From Duganella phyllosphaerae (GTDB lineage: Bacteria; Pseudomonadota; Gammaproteobacteria; Burkholderiales; Burkholderiaceae_D), in contig NZ_LROM01000071.1 of assembly GCF_001758785.1 (NCBI RefSeq), positions 1-64,000 on the forward strand: DNA of 64,000 bases, given 5' to 3'. Within the stretch, counting starts at the first letter, position 1. Each line of letters starts with the position of its first letter. The notes below the pieces were generated by a model that saw only the letters and a program-made list of their open reading frames with translations, did no database searches and was not told where the DNA came from. Both the position numbers and the translations under genes were made by a program. Positions 34,453-42,996 of the stretch are shown here, piece after piece.

Positions 34453-35430
34453 ATGAAAACAACATCCATCGCCACCCGTCTTCTCTTTGCCGGAGCGCTT
34501 GCGCTGTCGGCGCCCGTGTTCGCGGCGTCGCCCACCGTGCACGAAGTCTATGTCGCGGCCGAAGCCGGCAAGTTCGCCGAAGCGCAAGCCATGATGGACC
34601 AGGTGCTCAAGGAGCATCCCAACAGCTCGCAGGCGCACTTCGTCGAGGCCGAGCTGCTGGCCAAGCAGGGCAAGTTCGCCGACGCACAACAGTCGCTGGC
34701 CACGGCCGAGCGACTGGCGCCCGGCCTGCCGAAAGTAAACGCCACCTCGGTGGCCAACCTCAAAGCGCTGATCGCCAAGGGTGAAAGCGGCGCGGTGGGC
34801 ACGTCGTCCCCAAGCTACAACCAACAGGCGCCAGCCCACCGCGCCGGCCGTGAAAGTGGCGGCTACGCCAACCGCGCCGAGGCGCCACAGGCCAGCGCCG
34901 GCATTCCCTGGGGCAGCGTGCTGCTGATGGGTGGCGTGCTGGTGGCCTTCATCTTCGTGGCCACGCGCTTCATGCGCAACCGCCAGCAGCAGCAAGGTGG
35001 TGGCGGCGGTGGTAATGGCGGCGGTTTCAATCCCGGCTACAACCCGGGCAACCCGCCTGCGCCCGGCTATCCACCGGGCGGTTATCCACAGCAAGGCTAC
35101 CCGCAACAGGGCTATCCGCAGCAGGGTGGCTATCCGCAGCAAGGTCCGGGCATGGGTTCGCGCATCATGGGCGGCCTGGCCACCGGTGCGGCAGTGGGCG
35201 CGGGCTTCATGGCGGCCGAGGCGATCGCCCGCAACCTGGGCGGTAACCATGGCGCCAGCGACAGCGCGGCCACCGACGGCGGCCGCAGCGACATCATTTA
35301 CGAAGACCCTGCCCGCAGCAATATCGTCCAGAACGACGACATGGGCGGCAGCGACTTCGGCGTCAGTGGCGGCTGGGATGATGCCGGTGGCAGTGGCGGA
35401 GGCGACGCCGGCGGCGACGACTGGAACTGA
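34453..35430 (+). CDS. Exported TPR-like protein with a transmembrane helix and a Pro-Gly-Tyr-Gln repeat region
   Basis: The 325-aa protein has a signal peptide (about residues 1-24) and a tetratricopeptide-like region (about 28-100, with AEAGKFAEAQAMMDQVLKEHP and KQGKFADAQQSLATAERLAP). A single membrane helix (about 155-175) is followed by a low-complexity tail of PGY, GGYPQQ and YPQQG repeats (about 190-235). A Gly/Ala segment and an acidic Gly-rich end (GGDDWN) follow. The start follows GGAG. It resembles tetratricopeptide proteins with a DUF1542-free prion-like tail often seen in Oxalobacteraceae. Function unknown; scaffold or envelope role possible. It converges with the LysR gene 6 bp away. 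Confidence 0.8.
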   Translation: MKTTSIATRLLFAGALALSAPVFAASPTVHEVYVAAEAGKFAEAQAMMDQVLKEHPNSSQAHFVEAELLAKQGKFADAQQSLATAERLAPGLPKVNATSVANLKALIAKGESGAVGTSSPSYNQQAPAHRAGRESGGYANRAEAPQASAGIPWGSVLLMGGVLVAFIFVATRFMRNRQQQQGGGGGGNGGGFNPGYNPGNPPAPGYPPGGYPQQGYPQQGYPQQGGYPQQGPGMGSRIMGGLATGAAVGAGFMAAEAIARNLGGNHGASDSAATDGGRSDIIYEDPARSNIVQNDDMGGSDFGVSGGWDDAGGSGGGDAGGDDWN

Positions 35431-35436
35431 TTCGAT

Positions 35437-36444
35437 TCAAGGGGCGCGCCGCTCGGCCGCCCCTGCTCTCTCCATCGCAATATCCCAGTACGGCGGATCG
35501 CCGAAAAATCCCTTCAAATGATTGATCAGCAGCTGCGTCTTGGCGTGATTGGAGCGTCCCGGCATGTGCACTGCGTGGATTGCCGACTCGGTCGGATCGT
35601 GCCGCGCGGCAGTGCTGCGCGCCACCGGCGCCATCGGGAATACCGGTACCAGCGTGCCAGCGACGATGGCGTCGCTCACCATCCAGTTGGCCAGGTGAAT
35701 GATGCCGGCGCCGGCAACGGCCGCCTGCATCAGGGTGTCGGTGTCGTCGCAGCGGAAGGCTGACTTGACGGGCAGCGGCTGGTTGTGGTTGATGCCGTCG
35801 AAGCGCCACCAGGCGCGTGGCGACTTGCCCACCATCGACAGGCACTGGTGCTGCACCAGGTCGGCCGGTGTGGCCGGCCAGCCATGGCATTCCAGGTAGG
35901 CCGGGCTGGCGCTGACCACCCGGTGTTGCGGCGCCAGCCGGGTGGCCACCAGCTCGCCACTGGGCGGCACGCCGGCGCGGATCGCCACGTCCACGCGCTG
36001 CTCGGACAGGTCGACCACGCTGTCGCCCACCAGCATTTGTACTTCCAGCGCTGGATACCGCGCCAGGAAGCCGGCAATCGCCGGCGCCATGTGCATCCGT
36101 GCAAAGCCGGCCGGCACGGTCATCGTCAGCACGCCGCGCGGCTCCTGATCAAGTTCCTGCACCGCTGCCATGCCTTCGGCCAGCTCGGCGAGCATATTGC
36201 GCGCGCGCGGCAAAAAGCGTTCGCCGGCGTCGGTGAGCGCTACCTGGCGCGCGCCACGCACCAGCAGCCGCGCGCCCAGTTGCGCCTCGAGCGCGTCGAG
36301 CTTGCGCGATACCGACGATATCGACATTTCCAGCTGTGTTGCCGCGCGCGACAGGCTGCGGTGCTCCACCACTGCCAGCAGGCAGTGCAATGTATCGATC
36401 AAGATGCTCTCCAAATTTGCAGATGTTGCAAAGGTCATTTGCAT
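35437..36444 (-). CDS. LysR-family transcriptional regulator
   Basis: The 335-aa protein has a LysR HTH (AVVEHRSLSRAATQLEMSISSVSRKLDALEAQLG, about residues 24-58) and an effector domain of the subgroup with GFLARYPALEVQMLVGDSVVDL and VDVAIRAG. Members of this subgroup often control a divergent oxidoreductase or exporter gene. Here the divergent gene is a response regulator, so the target is unclear. The 3' end contains a GGGGCG/CGCCCC hairpin (35440-35464) that may also slow readthrough from the convergent TPR gene. Confidence 0.88.
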   Translation of the reverse strand: MQMTFATSANLESILIDTLHCLLAVVEHRSLSRAATQLEMSISSVSRKLDALEAQLGARLLVRGARQVALTDAGERFLPRARNMLAELAEGMAAVQELDQEPRGVLTMTVPAGFARMHMAPAIAGFLARYPALEVQMLVGDSVVDLSEQRVDVAIRAGVPPSGELVATRLAPQHRVVSASPAYLECHGWPATPADLVQHQCLSMVGKSPRAWWRFDGINHNQPLPVKSAFRCDDTDTLMQAAVAGAGIIHLANWMVSDAIVAGTLVPVFPMAPVARSTAARHDPTESAIHAVHMPGRSNHAKTQLLINHLKGFFGDPPYWDIAMERAGAAERRAP

Positions 36445-36571
36445 GTACGGCTATTGTGCCATTCTTTCAAGGGATGCATACTTTGTGTTGCACCGCACAC
36501 TAGCGGTTACTCCAGATCGCCAGGCAGCGATCCTCAGAAAAGTTAATTTGGAATACCACACTCGTTTCAGC

Positions 36572-37201
36572 ATGGAATCTCCACGCCCCATTTCCGTCCT
36601 CGTCGTCGATGACCACCCGCTGTTGCGGGCCGGCCTGGGCGAGGCAATTTCCAGCCAGGACGACATGCGCCTGGCCGGCGAGGCGAGCAACGGCCGCGAA
36701 GCGGTCGAGCGTTACCAGGAACTGCGTCCCGATGTCACCATCATGGATATCGCCATGCCCGAACTGGACGGGGTGGCAGCCTTGCAGCGCATCCGCGGCG
36801 AACATAGCGACGCGCGCGTGATCATGCTCACCACCTACAAGGGCGACGCCCAGATCCTGCGCGCGGTGCAGGCCGGCGCCGCCGGCTTCCTGCTCAAGAG
36901 CACCCTGCGCCGCGAGCTGCTCGACACCGTGCGCGGCGTGCACATCGGCCAGCGCCGCATTCCGCCCGAAATCGCCATGGAACTGGCGCAGCACATGGGC
37001 CAGGGTCCGCTCAGCCCGCGCGAAATGGAAGTGCTGAACCACGCCGCCGGCGGCAACTCCAACCGCCGCATCGCCGAGCACCTGTCGATTTCCGAAGAGA
37101 CGGTGAAGGCGCACATGAAAAACGTGCTGTCCAAGCTGGCTGCCAACGACCGCACCCACGCGGTGACGATCGCGCTCAAACGTGGGATCATTACGATCTA
37201 G
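36572..37201 (+). CDS. NarL/FixJ-family response regulator
   Basis: The 209-aa protein has a canonical receiver domain: acidic pair D13-D14, phospho-acceptor D59 in VTIMDIAMPE, Thr in IMLTTYK and the conserved Lys in FLLKS. It ends with a LuxR-type HTH (LSPREMEVLNHAAGG ... NRRIAEHLSISEETVKAHMKNVLSKL). No histidine kinase gene lies nearby, so it is an orphan here. The ATG at 36572 has only a weak ribosome site. The open frame extends upstream through the divergent LysR promoter, but those residues are not domain-like. Confidence 0.9.
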   Translation: MESPRPISVLVVDDHPLLRAGLGEAISSQDDMRLAGEASNGREAVERYQELRPDVTIMDIAMPELDGVAALQRIRGEHSDARVIMLTTYKGDAQILRAVQAGAAGFLLKSTLRRELLDTVRGVHIGQRRIPPEIAMELAQHMGQGPLSPREMEVLNHAAGGNSNRRIAEHLSISEETVKAHMKNVLSKLAANDRTHAVTIALKRGIITI

Positions 37202-37238
37202 AGCAAACCGCTCCCACCCTGAGCCAGGAGGCGGCACC

Positions 37239-38315
37239 ATGGCAGCACTGCACCCGTTTTTCACGCAACTCGGCTTACGCCACCCCCTTATCGCCGCCCC
37301 GATGGCGGCCTTCTCCACGCCGGCGATGGCCGCCGCAGTGACCAACGCCGGCGCGCTCGGCTCGCTGGCCATCGGCGCGGCCACGGTGGCGCAGTCGCGC
37401 CAGATGATCGAAGAGACCCAGGCACTGACCGCTGGCCCGATCAACGTCAACGTCTTTTGCCATCCCCCGGCCAAGCGCGACGCGCAGCGCGAAGCGGCCT
37501 GGCTGGCGTACCTGGCGCCACTGTTCGCGCAGGCCGGCATCGTCCCGCCCACCGCGCTCGACGAGATCTACCAGACCTTCATCGAGGACGAGCAAGCGTT
37601 CCGGATGCTACTGGACCTGCGCCCGGCGGTGGTGAGCTTTCATTTCGGCCTGCCGCGCGCGGAGTGGCTGGCGGCATTTCGCGCGGCAGGCATCCGCACC
37701 ATGGCCACGGCCACCAACCTCGATGAAGGGCGGCGCATCGAACAGGCCGGCATCGACGCCATCGTCGCGCAAGGCGTGGAAGCGGGCGGCCACCGGGGCA
37801 TGTTCGATCCCGCTGCGCCCGATGAACTGCTGAGCACCTCGGTGCTGGTGCGACTGCTGGCGAAGCACACGCGGTTGCCGGTGATTGCCGCTGGCGGCAT
37901 CATGGACGGCGCCGGCATACAGGCCGCACTCGACCTGGGCGCGGCCGGCGCGCAACTGGGCACGGCCTTCCTGTTGTGCCCGGAATCGGCCGCCAACGCC
38001 GGCTACCGCGCCATGCTGCAAAGCGACCGCGCGGGCGCCACCCGGCTGACCGCTGCCATCTCGGGCCGCCTGGCGCGGGGCATGGTCAACCGGCTGATCG
38101 TCCATGGCGCAGCAGATGGCGCGCCGCCACCAGCCGACTACCCGGTCGCCTACGACGCCGGCAAGCAGCTGCACGCAGCCGCCAGCAAGGCCGGCAACCA
38201 CGAATTCGCGGCGCACTGGGCAGGACAAGGCGCGCCGCTGATCCGCGCGATGCCGGCGGCGGACCTGGTGCGGGTATTGATGGACGAGGTGGACGGAGTG
38301 CTACGGTCGCGCTGA
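37239..38315 (+). CDS. Nitronate monooxygenase (2-nitropropane dioxygenase family)
   Basis: The 358-aa FMN enzyme has the family start LGLRHPLIAAPMAAFSTPAMAAAVTNAGALGSL, the phosphate/flavin segments VEAGGHRG and VIAAGGIMDGAGI, and the LGAAGAQLGTAFLLCPES segment. It oxidises alkyl nitronates such as propionate 3-nitronate, detoxifying plant or fungal nitro compounds. AGGAGG precedes the ATG by 7 nt. It follows the response regulator by 37 bp and may be cotranscribed with it. Confidence 0.88.
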   Translation: MAALHPFFTQLGLRHPLIAAPMAAFSTPAMAAAVTNAGALGSLAIGAATVAQSRQMIEETQALTAGPINVNVFCHPPAKRDAQREAAWLAYLAPLFAQAGIVPPTALDEIYQTFIEDEQAFRMLLDLRPAVVSFHFGLPRAEWLAAFRAAGIRTMATATNLDEGRRIEQAGIDAIVAQGVEAGGHRGMFDPAAPDELLSTSVLVRLLAKHTRLPVIAAGGIMDGAGIQAALDLGAAGAQLGTAFLLCPESAANAGYRAMLQSDRAGATRLTAAISGRLARGMVNRLIVHGAADGAPPPADYPVAYDAGKQLHAAASKAGNHEFAAHWAGQGAPLIRAMPAADLVRVLMDEVDGVLRSR

Positions 38316-38331
38316 GGCCAGCAACCACCAA

Positions 38332-38378
38332 TTTACGTTTTAACGTAAAATCATCTATGCATTTATACGAAAGCATAA
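38332..38378. promoter_or_regulatory. Two candidate HipB operators
   Basis: A near-perfect palindrome, TTTACGTTTTAACGTAAA (38332-38349, 8-bp arms), is followed by the imperfect TTTATACGAAAGCATAA (38362-38378), just before the hipB start. Spacing of about 30 bp centre to centre (three helical turns) fits cooperative binding by dimeric HipB-type repressors. Confidence 0.55.
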
Positions 38379-38379
38379 G

Positions 38380-38667
38380 ATGACTATCTTTCAGCAGCTT
38401 CAGCAGCGCCGCCATCACCAGGGAAAAACCCTGCAGAGCCTTGCCACCGTGACCGGCATGAGCGTGCCGCAGGTTAGCAACGTTTTGGGTGGAAAAGTCG
38501 ATGCGCGCTTCGGCACTGTCGAAGCACTGGCGAATGCGCTGGACGCCAGCGTGGTCGTGGTGCCCCGGCACTTGCTGCCGGAAGTAGAACGCCTGCTGTC
38601 CGGCAAAGCCATCGGACCGGACGACGTGCCATCGTCAGTCGACCGGTTCCTGGCAGGTACGCGATGA
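38380..38667 (+). CDS. hipB: HipB-like XRE-family antitoxin
   Basis: The 95-aa protein is mostly one helix-turn-helix domain (GKTLQSLATVTGMSVPQVSNVLGGK, about residues 15-39). A short C-terminal tail could enter the toxin. It overlaps hipA by 4 bases (ATGA) and is preceded by two palindromes, the expected arrangement for an autoregulated antitoxin. The ribosome site is weak (AAG), and the start lies directly after the second palindrome. Confidence 0.85.
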   Translation: MTIFQQLQQRRHHQGKTLQSLATVTGMSVPQVSNVLGGKVDARFGTVEALANALDASVVVVPRHLLPEVERLLSGKAIGPDDVPSSVDRFLAGTR

Positions 38668-39989
38668 GCAGCCCCGCGATGAGCCCCCCCTTAAGTCCAC
38701 GCTACCTGGAAGTGCTGCTGCACGGACAGCACGTGGGCTGGTTATGCGAAGCTGGCAGGGTCACGCGTTTTATCGCTACCGAGCAGTACCTGGCGGATAC
38801 CCGCCGCGCCACGCTGTCGTTGTCCCTGACCATACCCTCAGCCGAGCCCATCACGCAGGCTATCCTGAAAAACTATTTCGACCCGGCAGTGTACCGCGAG
38901 CGCGGCGAGTTGCCGCCCTTCTTCGCAGGGCTGCTGCCGGAGGGATCGCTGCGCCGCCGCCTGGCTGCCACGCGCAAGAGCGAGCGCGACATGGATGATT
39001 TCGGCATCCTGGCCGCTGCCGGCGCAGACCTTCCGGGCGCCGTCACCGTGGTGCCGGCCAACCTCGACAAGCTGACTTCAGTGGCGCGCGCGTATGGCGT
39101 TACCGGTGGCGCCGATAATCTGGAGATCGGCGTGCCCGAGCAGGCGGCCGAAGGCGCCGCCTCCTTGTCGGGCGTGCAGGACAAGCTGGCGCTCTCGCGT
39201 GCGCAAGACGGCAAGCGCTATCGCATGCCTATCAAAGGCGTATTGTCGGACCTGATCGCCAAACTGCCGGCGGCCGGCAACGACGCGCAAGTCATGAACG
39301 AGTATGCGTGCATGCAGTTGGCCGGCCTGGCCGGAGTCAACGTTGCACGATGTCGGCCCGCCCCCATGAGCTCCATGACCGATCACCCGGAACTGGTTGC
39401 CGCGCTCGGTGCCGCAACGCGCTTCCTGGCGGTGGACCGGTTCGACCGCAGCCGCGGCGGCGCGATCCACATGGAAGACGCTTGCCAGTTGCTGACCCTG
39501 ATGCCCAGCCAAAAATATTCCGGTGCAAAACAGTTCGTTAAATTTCTGCAGGTGCTGGACCGGCTCGGCGCGAACGGTATCGACGATGTGCGGCAGTTCT
39601 TCATCCGGCAAACCGTCAACACGCTACTCGGAAACTCGGACGCCCACCTGAAAAACTTCAGTGTGCTCTACCACGATAGCGTGCATCCGGAGCTGTCTCC
39701 GGCGTACGACATCGTCTGCGTGGCGGCACTGCCGGGCTTCCACGGCTTCGCCACCAATGTCGCCATCGACACATTGCAACGACGCGAAACCCCCGACACT
39801 TATGCCGAGATTGCCAGGCAGGCAGGCGTCTCGATGCGCATCGCCAAAGCAGCGGTGGCGCACACAGTCATGCTGGCCAGGGAGCTGTGGCCCAGGGCGC
39901 TGCGGGAGATGGAAGTGCCGGACGCGGTGCGTTCGGCAATCGAAGAGCGGCTCACGACGCTGCCACTCGCTGGCGCCACGAAGTCCTGA
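38664..39989 (+). CDS. hipA: HipA-family serine/threonine kinase toxin
   Basis: The 441-aa protein shows the HipA layout: an N-terminal couple-HipA domain (LEVLLHGQHVGWL, FFAGLLPEG) and the kinase core with the phosphate-binding loop SLSGVQDKLAL near residue 170. The catalytic loop is GNSDAHLKNFSVLY (D326), and a metal-binding Asp (D349) lies in LSPAYDIV. Catalytic residues are intact, so it is probably active. Classic HipA phosphorylates glutamyl-tRNA synthetase and induces persistence; the target of this lineage is unknown. Confidence 0.9.
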   Translation: MSSPAMSPPLSPRYLEVLLHGQHVGWLCEAGRVTRFIATEQYLADTRRATLSLSLTIPSAEPITQAILKNYFDPAVYRERGELPPFFAGLLPEGSLRRRLAATRKSERDMDDFGILAAAGADLPGAVTVVPANLDKLTSVARAYGVTGGADNLEIGVPEQAAEGAASLSGVQDKLALSRAQDGKRYRMPIKGVLSDLIAKLPAAGNDAQVMNEYACMQLAGLAGVNVARCRPAPMSSMTDHPELVAALGAATRFLAVDRFDRSRGGAIHMEDACQLLTLMPSQKYSGAKQFVKFLQVLDRLGANGIDDVRQFFIRQTVNTLLGNSDAHLKNFSVLYHDSVHPELSPAYDIVCVAALPGFHGFATNVAIDTLQRRETPDTYAEIARQAGVSMRIAKAAVAHTVMLARELWPRALREMEVPDAVRSAIEERLTTLPLAGATKS

Positions 39990-40005
39990 CCATAAGCAGC
40001 CGGGT

Positions 40006-40248
40006 TCATGGCGACGGTGGCACAAGCGGGTGCTTCTTACTGAAACCTGTATTGACAAGGCATTCAGGGCGACGGTGATCGCCCGAGAAGAGAAAGCTCA
40101 TGTCGCCGTCGTCGTTGCGATGCATGCCATGGATGAAATCAAGGACGCTTTTCTTTTCCACCCCTTCCGCCGACGCCGACGCCAATACAGCAGCAGCCAA
40201 TATCAACATCATGGCGTAACCTTCAAGCCAACAGAAATTCACATTCAT
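40006..40248 (-). CDS. Small exported or membrane-anchored hypothetical protein (80 aa)
   Basis: The ATG at 40248 has GGAG 7-8 nt upstream. The product has a short N-terminus, a hydrophobic stretch LILAAAVLASASA (about residues 15-27) and a likely cleavage point. A mature part of some 50 residues with HGMHRNDDGDMSFLF follows. It matches no family I recognise. It occupies the gap between hipA (17 bp) and the divergent DoxX gene (85 bp). A longer frame upstream of this ATG is the antisense of DoxX. Confidence 0.5.
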   Translation of the reverse strand: MNVNFCWLEGYAMMLILAAAVLASASAEGVEKKSVLDFIHGMHRNDDGDMSFLFSGDHRRPECLVNTGFSKKHPLVPPSP

Positions 40249-40332
40249 ACGCTGCTCCGCATTCAATATTTTCTGATAACGTGTGAGGCTTGCGCCGCTT
40301 AGACCGCATTCAAGAATACAGGGGATCGATTG

Positions 40333-40743
40333 ATGAAACACCGGCAGCAGACGTCCCGACCGCAATTGATCGGCTTGTCGATCATCTTCGTCTGGTTTTT
40401 CATCGGCGGCATTGCGCACTTTGTCGCCACCGACCTCGAAGCGACCATCGTGCCGCCCTACATCCCGTGGCCTGTAACGGCGGTGCTGGTGAGCGGGGCG
40501 TTCGAGTTGCTGGGAGCAGCCGGCATCCTGGTACCAGCGCTGCGCCGGGCCGCAGGCGTCGGCCTCTTTCTGCTGACACTGGCGGTCACGCCGGCCCACA
40601 TCTACATGCTGCAACAGCCGGAACTGTTCAATGTGCCGCTGTGGGCGCTGTGGCTGCGCCTGCCGATACAGGCGGCGTTGCTGGCATTGATCGCGTGGAG
40701 CACCTGGCGACCGCGCGGCAACTGGAGCGAGGAAAACCATTGA
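40333..40743 (+). CDS. DoxX-like membrane protein
   Basis: The 136-aa protein has four hydrophobic segments with the DoxX-family pattern: FIGGIAHFV at the end of helix 1, [39 protein letters not shown] in the middle and a final helix before the basic C-terminus. The ATG follows GGGGAT. Its stop overlaps the TTG start of the GFA-family gene (TTGA), so the two are coupled. DoxX relatives are linked to oxidative stress handling; no specific function is known here. Confidence 0.82.
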   Translation: MKHRQQTSRPQLIGLSIIFVWFFIGGIAHFVATDLEATIVPPYIPWPVTAVLVSGAFELLGAAGILVPALRRAAGVGLFLLTLAVTPAHIYMLQQPELFNVPLWALWLRLPIQAALLALIAWSTWRPRGNWSEENH

Positions 40744-41138
40744 AAACCTACCATGGCAGCTGCCATTGCGGCGCAGTGCGCTTTGAAGCGGACATCGACC
40801 TCGCTGCCGGCACCATCAAGTGCAATTGCTCGATCTGCGCGAAGCTGCGCTTTTGGCCGGCGATCGTCAAGCCGGCGGCGTTCCGCATGCTGCGCGGCGA
40901 GTCAGAACTGGGCAATTACCAGTTCCTGACCAGGACCGATCAGCACCTGTTTTGCCAGCACTGCGGCGTCCACGCCTTTGGTATCGGCCGCTCGCCGCGC
41001 TGGGGCGACTTCTACGCCGTCAACCTGTCGTGCCTCGACGATGCGACCCCGGAAGAACTGGCAAATGCTCCCATCACTTACCTGGACGGAAAAAACGACA
41101 ACTGGGATGCTGCACCAACTGGGGTACGACACCTGTAG
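40740..41138 (+). CDS. GFA (glutathione-dependent formaldehyde-activating) family protein
   Basis: The 132-aa protein has the zinc-binding cysteine pattern of the GFA fold: [11 protein letters not shown] at the start, CNCSIC near residue 30 and [11 protein letters not shown] near residue 72. It is proposed to bind glutathione-type adducts; most members are uncharacterised. The start is TTG at 40740, overlapping the DoxX stop, with AGGA 7-8 nt upstream. No in-frame ATG lies before the first cysteine pair. Confidence 0.85.
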   Translation: MKTYHGSCHCGAVRFEADIDLAAGTIKCNCSICAKLRFWPAIVKPAAFRMLRGESELGNYQFLTRTDQHLFCQHCGVHAFGIGRSPRWGDFYAVNLSCLDDATPEELANAPITYLDGKNDNWDAAPTGVRHL

Positions 41139-41167
41139 TTATCAAGATAGCTTTTTGTTGTAAAAAA

Positions 41168-41213
41168 AACTCTCTTAAGGCATTATGGAAACTATTTCCA
41201 TAGATAAAGAGTT
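41168..41213. promoter_or_regulatory. Nested hairpin overlapping the CHASE2 gene ribosome site
   Basis: An inner perfect stem TATGGAAA-CTA-TTTCCATA (41184-41202) sits inside outer arms AACTCT (41168-41173) and AGAGTT (41208-41213). The right outer arm contains the only purine-rich Shine-Dalgarno candidate for the ATG at 41220. The transcript could therefore hide its ribosome site. On the minus strand a run of eight T follows the stem, so it could also terminate transcription entering from the right. Confidence 0.45.
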
Positions 41214-41219
41214 AACCGC

Positions 41220-42617
41220 ATGTCAGCAGATCGAAAGACGTTCAAGCGGCGCATGGGCGAGTGCCTGTTTGCGCTGGCAGTGGGGCTGCTGCTGACAATG
41301 ATGATGGAATGGGCGGTGGGTGAAGACTTCATGACGCGCCAGCAGGCGCGGGCCTATGCTCCCATCGCCGGCATCACGTATGGTGAAGGCAGCCGGGACG
41401 ATATCCGCGTGCTGCTGATCGACGATGCCGCGCTGGCCGCCGCCGGCCAGGAGTGGCCGGCCCGCTACAGTTATTCGGCGCGCCTGCTGCGTGCAGTGGG
41501 CCAGTACCAGCCCAAGGCGGTGTTTGTCGATATTTATTACAGCGCGCGCCGCGACGATGACAGCCTGCGCTCCCTGCTCGACCAGGTGTGTGCGCTGCAT
41601 GCACAGGGTACCCGGGTATTCATGGCCACTGCCCGTAACCGCGATCAGCAATATTCCCTGCGCCCGGAACTCGAAGCATTGGCCGGCCGCTGTTTTGAAA
41701 AAGTCGCCGTCAGTTATACCCCGGATGAACTCGACCGCCTGGCCTGGACCTATAACCTGGGCACGCCCGGCGCCGGCCATGGCGCAGCGGGCCTGAAAAG
41801 CGCCGCGCTGGCGCTGTACGAGACCAGCGGCAAAACCGTGCCGGTCGAGCACCACGCGATGGCGCTGACCTGGGGCAGTCACAGCGCTGCCCACGGCGTG
41901 GACTGGGTGGTCAACAATCCCGAGACCGGCAAGCCGACGTCCTACTGCCGCAACACGCTGGGCCTCGGCGAATTGATGCCTCCGGGCATGCGCAGCAGCT
42001 TCTACACCGACGGCGACAAGCCGATCTGCGTGTTCCATGAAACCATCCGGGCCGGCGCACTGGCCTCGACCACGCCGGAAGAAGATGCACACCTGCGCCA
42101 GCTGATCGCCGGCAAGGTCGTGCTGATCGGCACCGCCCTGTCCGACTCCAACGACCTGGTGCTCTCGCCGCTGCACGGCCGCATTCCCGGCGTCTACCTG
42201 CATGCGATGGCGCTCGATAACCTGATGAATTTTGGCGCCGACTATGCCCGCGCCATGCATCTCTCGTTTGACGTCAGCAACATCAAGCTGCTGCTGTTCC
42301 TGGTGGTGGCCATGGTGCTGGTGACGTTGCTGCCCAAGCAGCTCATGGAATGGCTGGGCTGGAGCCTGGCCCGCAAGCCCGCAGGCAAGCACGACTGGCG
42401 CGGGGCCGCGCGCTATCTGCTGTCGTGCGTGGTGCGGGTGCTGCTGTCGCTGGCCGTGGGCTGCGTGCTGCTGTGGATCGGCCAGTACTGGCTGGGACTC
42501 GGCTTCCTCTCGATTATCAATGTCATGGTCCTGACCATGCTGGCCGAATGGTTCGACTTCAATGAAAAACTGCTCGACTATATTTTCCCGCACCATGAAG
42601 CATCTGAAGCCCACTAG
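41220..42617 (+). CDS. CHASE2-domain membrane protein without a recognisable output domain
   Basis: The 465-aa protein has one N-terminal membrane helix (about residues 14-32) and an extracytoplasmic CHASE2 sensor domain (about 45-340). The latter contains IRVLLIDDAALAA, PKAVFVDIYYS, GKVVLIGTALSDSND and RIPGVYLHAMALDNLM. Three C-terminal helices follow (about 358-445). CHASE2 proteins normally continue into an adenylate cyclase, kinase or other output domain; here only some 20 residues follow. It probably signals through partners, perhaps the two downstream genes, which start 13 bp later and form an operon. Confidence 0.85.
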   Translation: MSADRKTFKRRMGECLFALAVGLLLTMMMEWAVGEDFMTRQQARAYAPIAGITYGEGSRDDIRVLLIDDAALAAAGQEWPARYSYSARLLRAVGQYQPKAVFVDIYYSARRDDDSLRSLLDQVCALHAQGTRVFMATARNRDQQYSLRPELEALAGRCFEKVAVSYTPDELDRLAWTYNLGTPGAGHGAAGLKSAALALYETSGKTVPVEHHAMALTWGSHSAAHGVDWVVNNPETGKPTSYCRNTLGLGELMPPGMRSSFYTDGDKPICVFHETIRAGALASTTPEEDAHLRQLIAGKVVLIGTALSDSNDLVLSPLHGRIPGVYLHAMALDNLMNFGADYARAMHLSFDVSNIKLLLFLVVAMVLVTLLPKQLMEWLGWSLARKPAGKHDWRGAARYLLSCVVRVLLSLAVGCVLLWIGQYWLGLGFLSIINVMVLTMLAEWFDFNEKLLDYIFPHHEASEAH

Positions 42618-42630
42618 AAAGGAACCTGGC

Positions 42631-42996
42631 ATGTCTCTGCGTTTTCCCCGTCTCGCCATTGCCGCCATGTTGTGCGTGCTGGCCTCCCCCGCCGCCCTTG
42701 CCGGCGACCTGATCACCAGCGTCAAGGGCAAGCAGGTGGAATTGTTCGACACCCCCGACGACGCCAAGCCAGGCCGCAAGGTGGACGTCACCGGCCTGCC
42801 GTGGGCCATCAAGGAAGAAAAAAACGCCTTCTTCAAGGTGAACGTCGGCGGCAAGGATGGCTGGGTCGATTCCATGCAGGTGATGGTGCCGCGCAGCGCC
42901 AAGTCCGATTGCGCGCCCAGGATCGGCATGCACCAGGGTAAAGTGCCGGATAACAACGCTGCAACCCCGGGCGCGGCCATGACGCGGTGCCCGTAA
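42631..42996 (+). CDS. Exported SH3-like domain protein
   Basis: The 121-aa protein has a signal peptide (residues 1-24, ending ALA). A bacterial SH3-like fold follows: VKGKQVELFDTPDDAKPGRKV, then FFKVNVGGKDGWVDSMQV. Such domains bind peptides or cell wall. AAAGGAA precedes the ATG. Its TAA stop shares a base with the ATG of the M48 protease gene (TAATG), so the two are translationally coupled. Cys at the C-terminus (DCAP ... RCP) could form a disulfide in the periplasm. Confidence 0.8.
   Translation: MSLRFPRLAIAAMLCVLASPAALAGDLITSVKGKQVELFDTPDDAKPGRKVDVTGLPWAIKEEKNAFFKVNVGGKDGWVDSMQVMVPRSAKSDCAPRIGMHQGKVPDNNAATPGAAMTRCP

Noticed and set aside
35440..35464. Hairpin GGGGCG-N11-CGCCCC as terminator of the TPR gene
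   Set aside because: The stem is short, the loop is large and no T-tract follows; it is also part of the LysR coding sequence.
40249..40740. Extension of the small exported protein to a 244-codon frame
   Set aside because: The extra part is the antisense of the DoxX gene; the internal ATG has a good ribosome site and a signal-like sequence.
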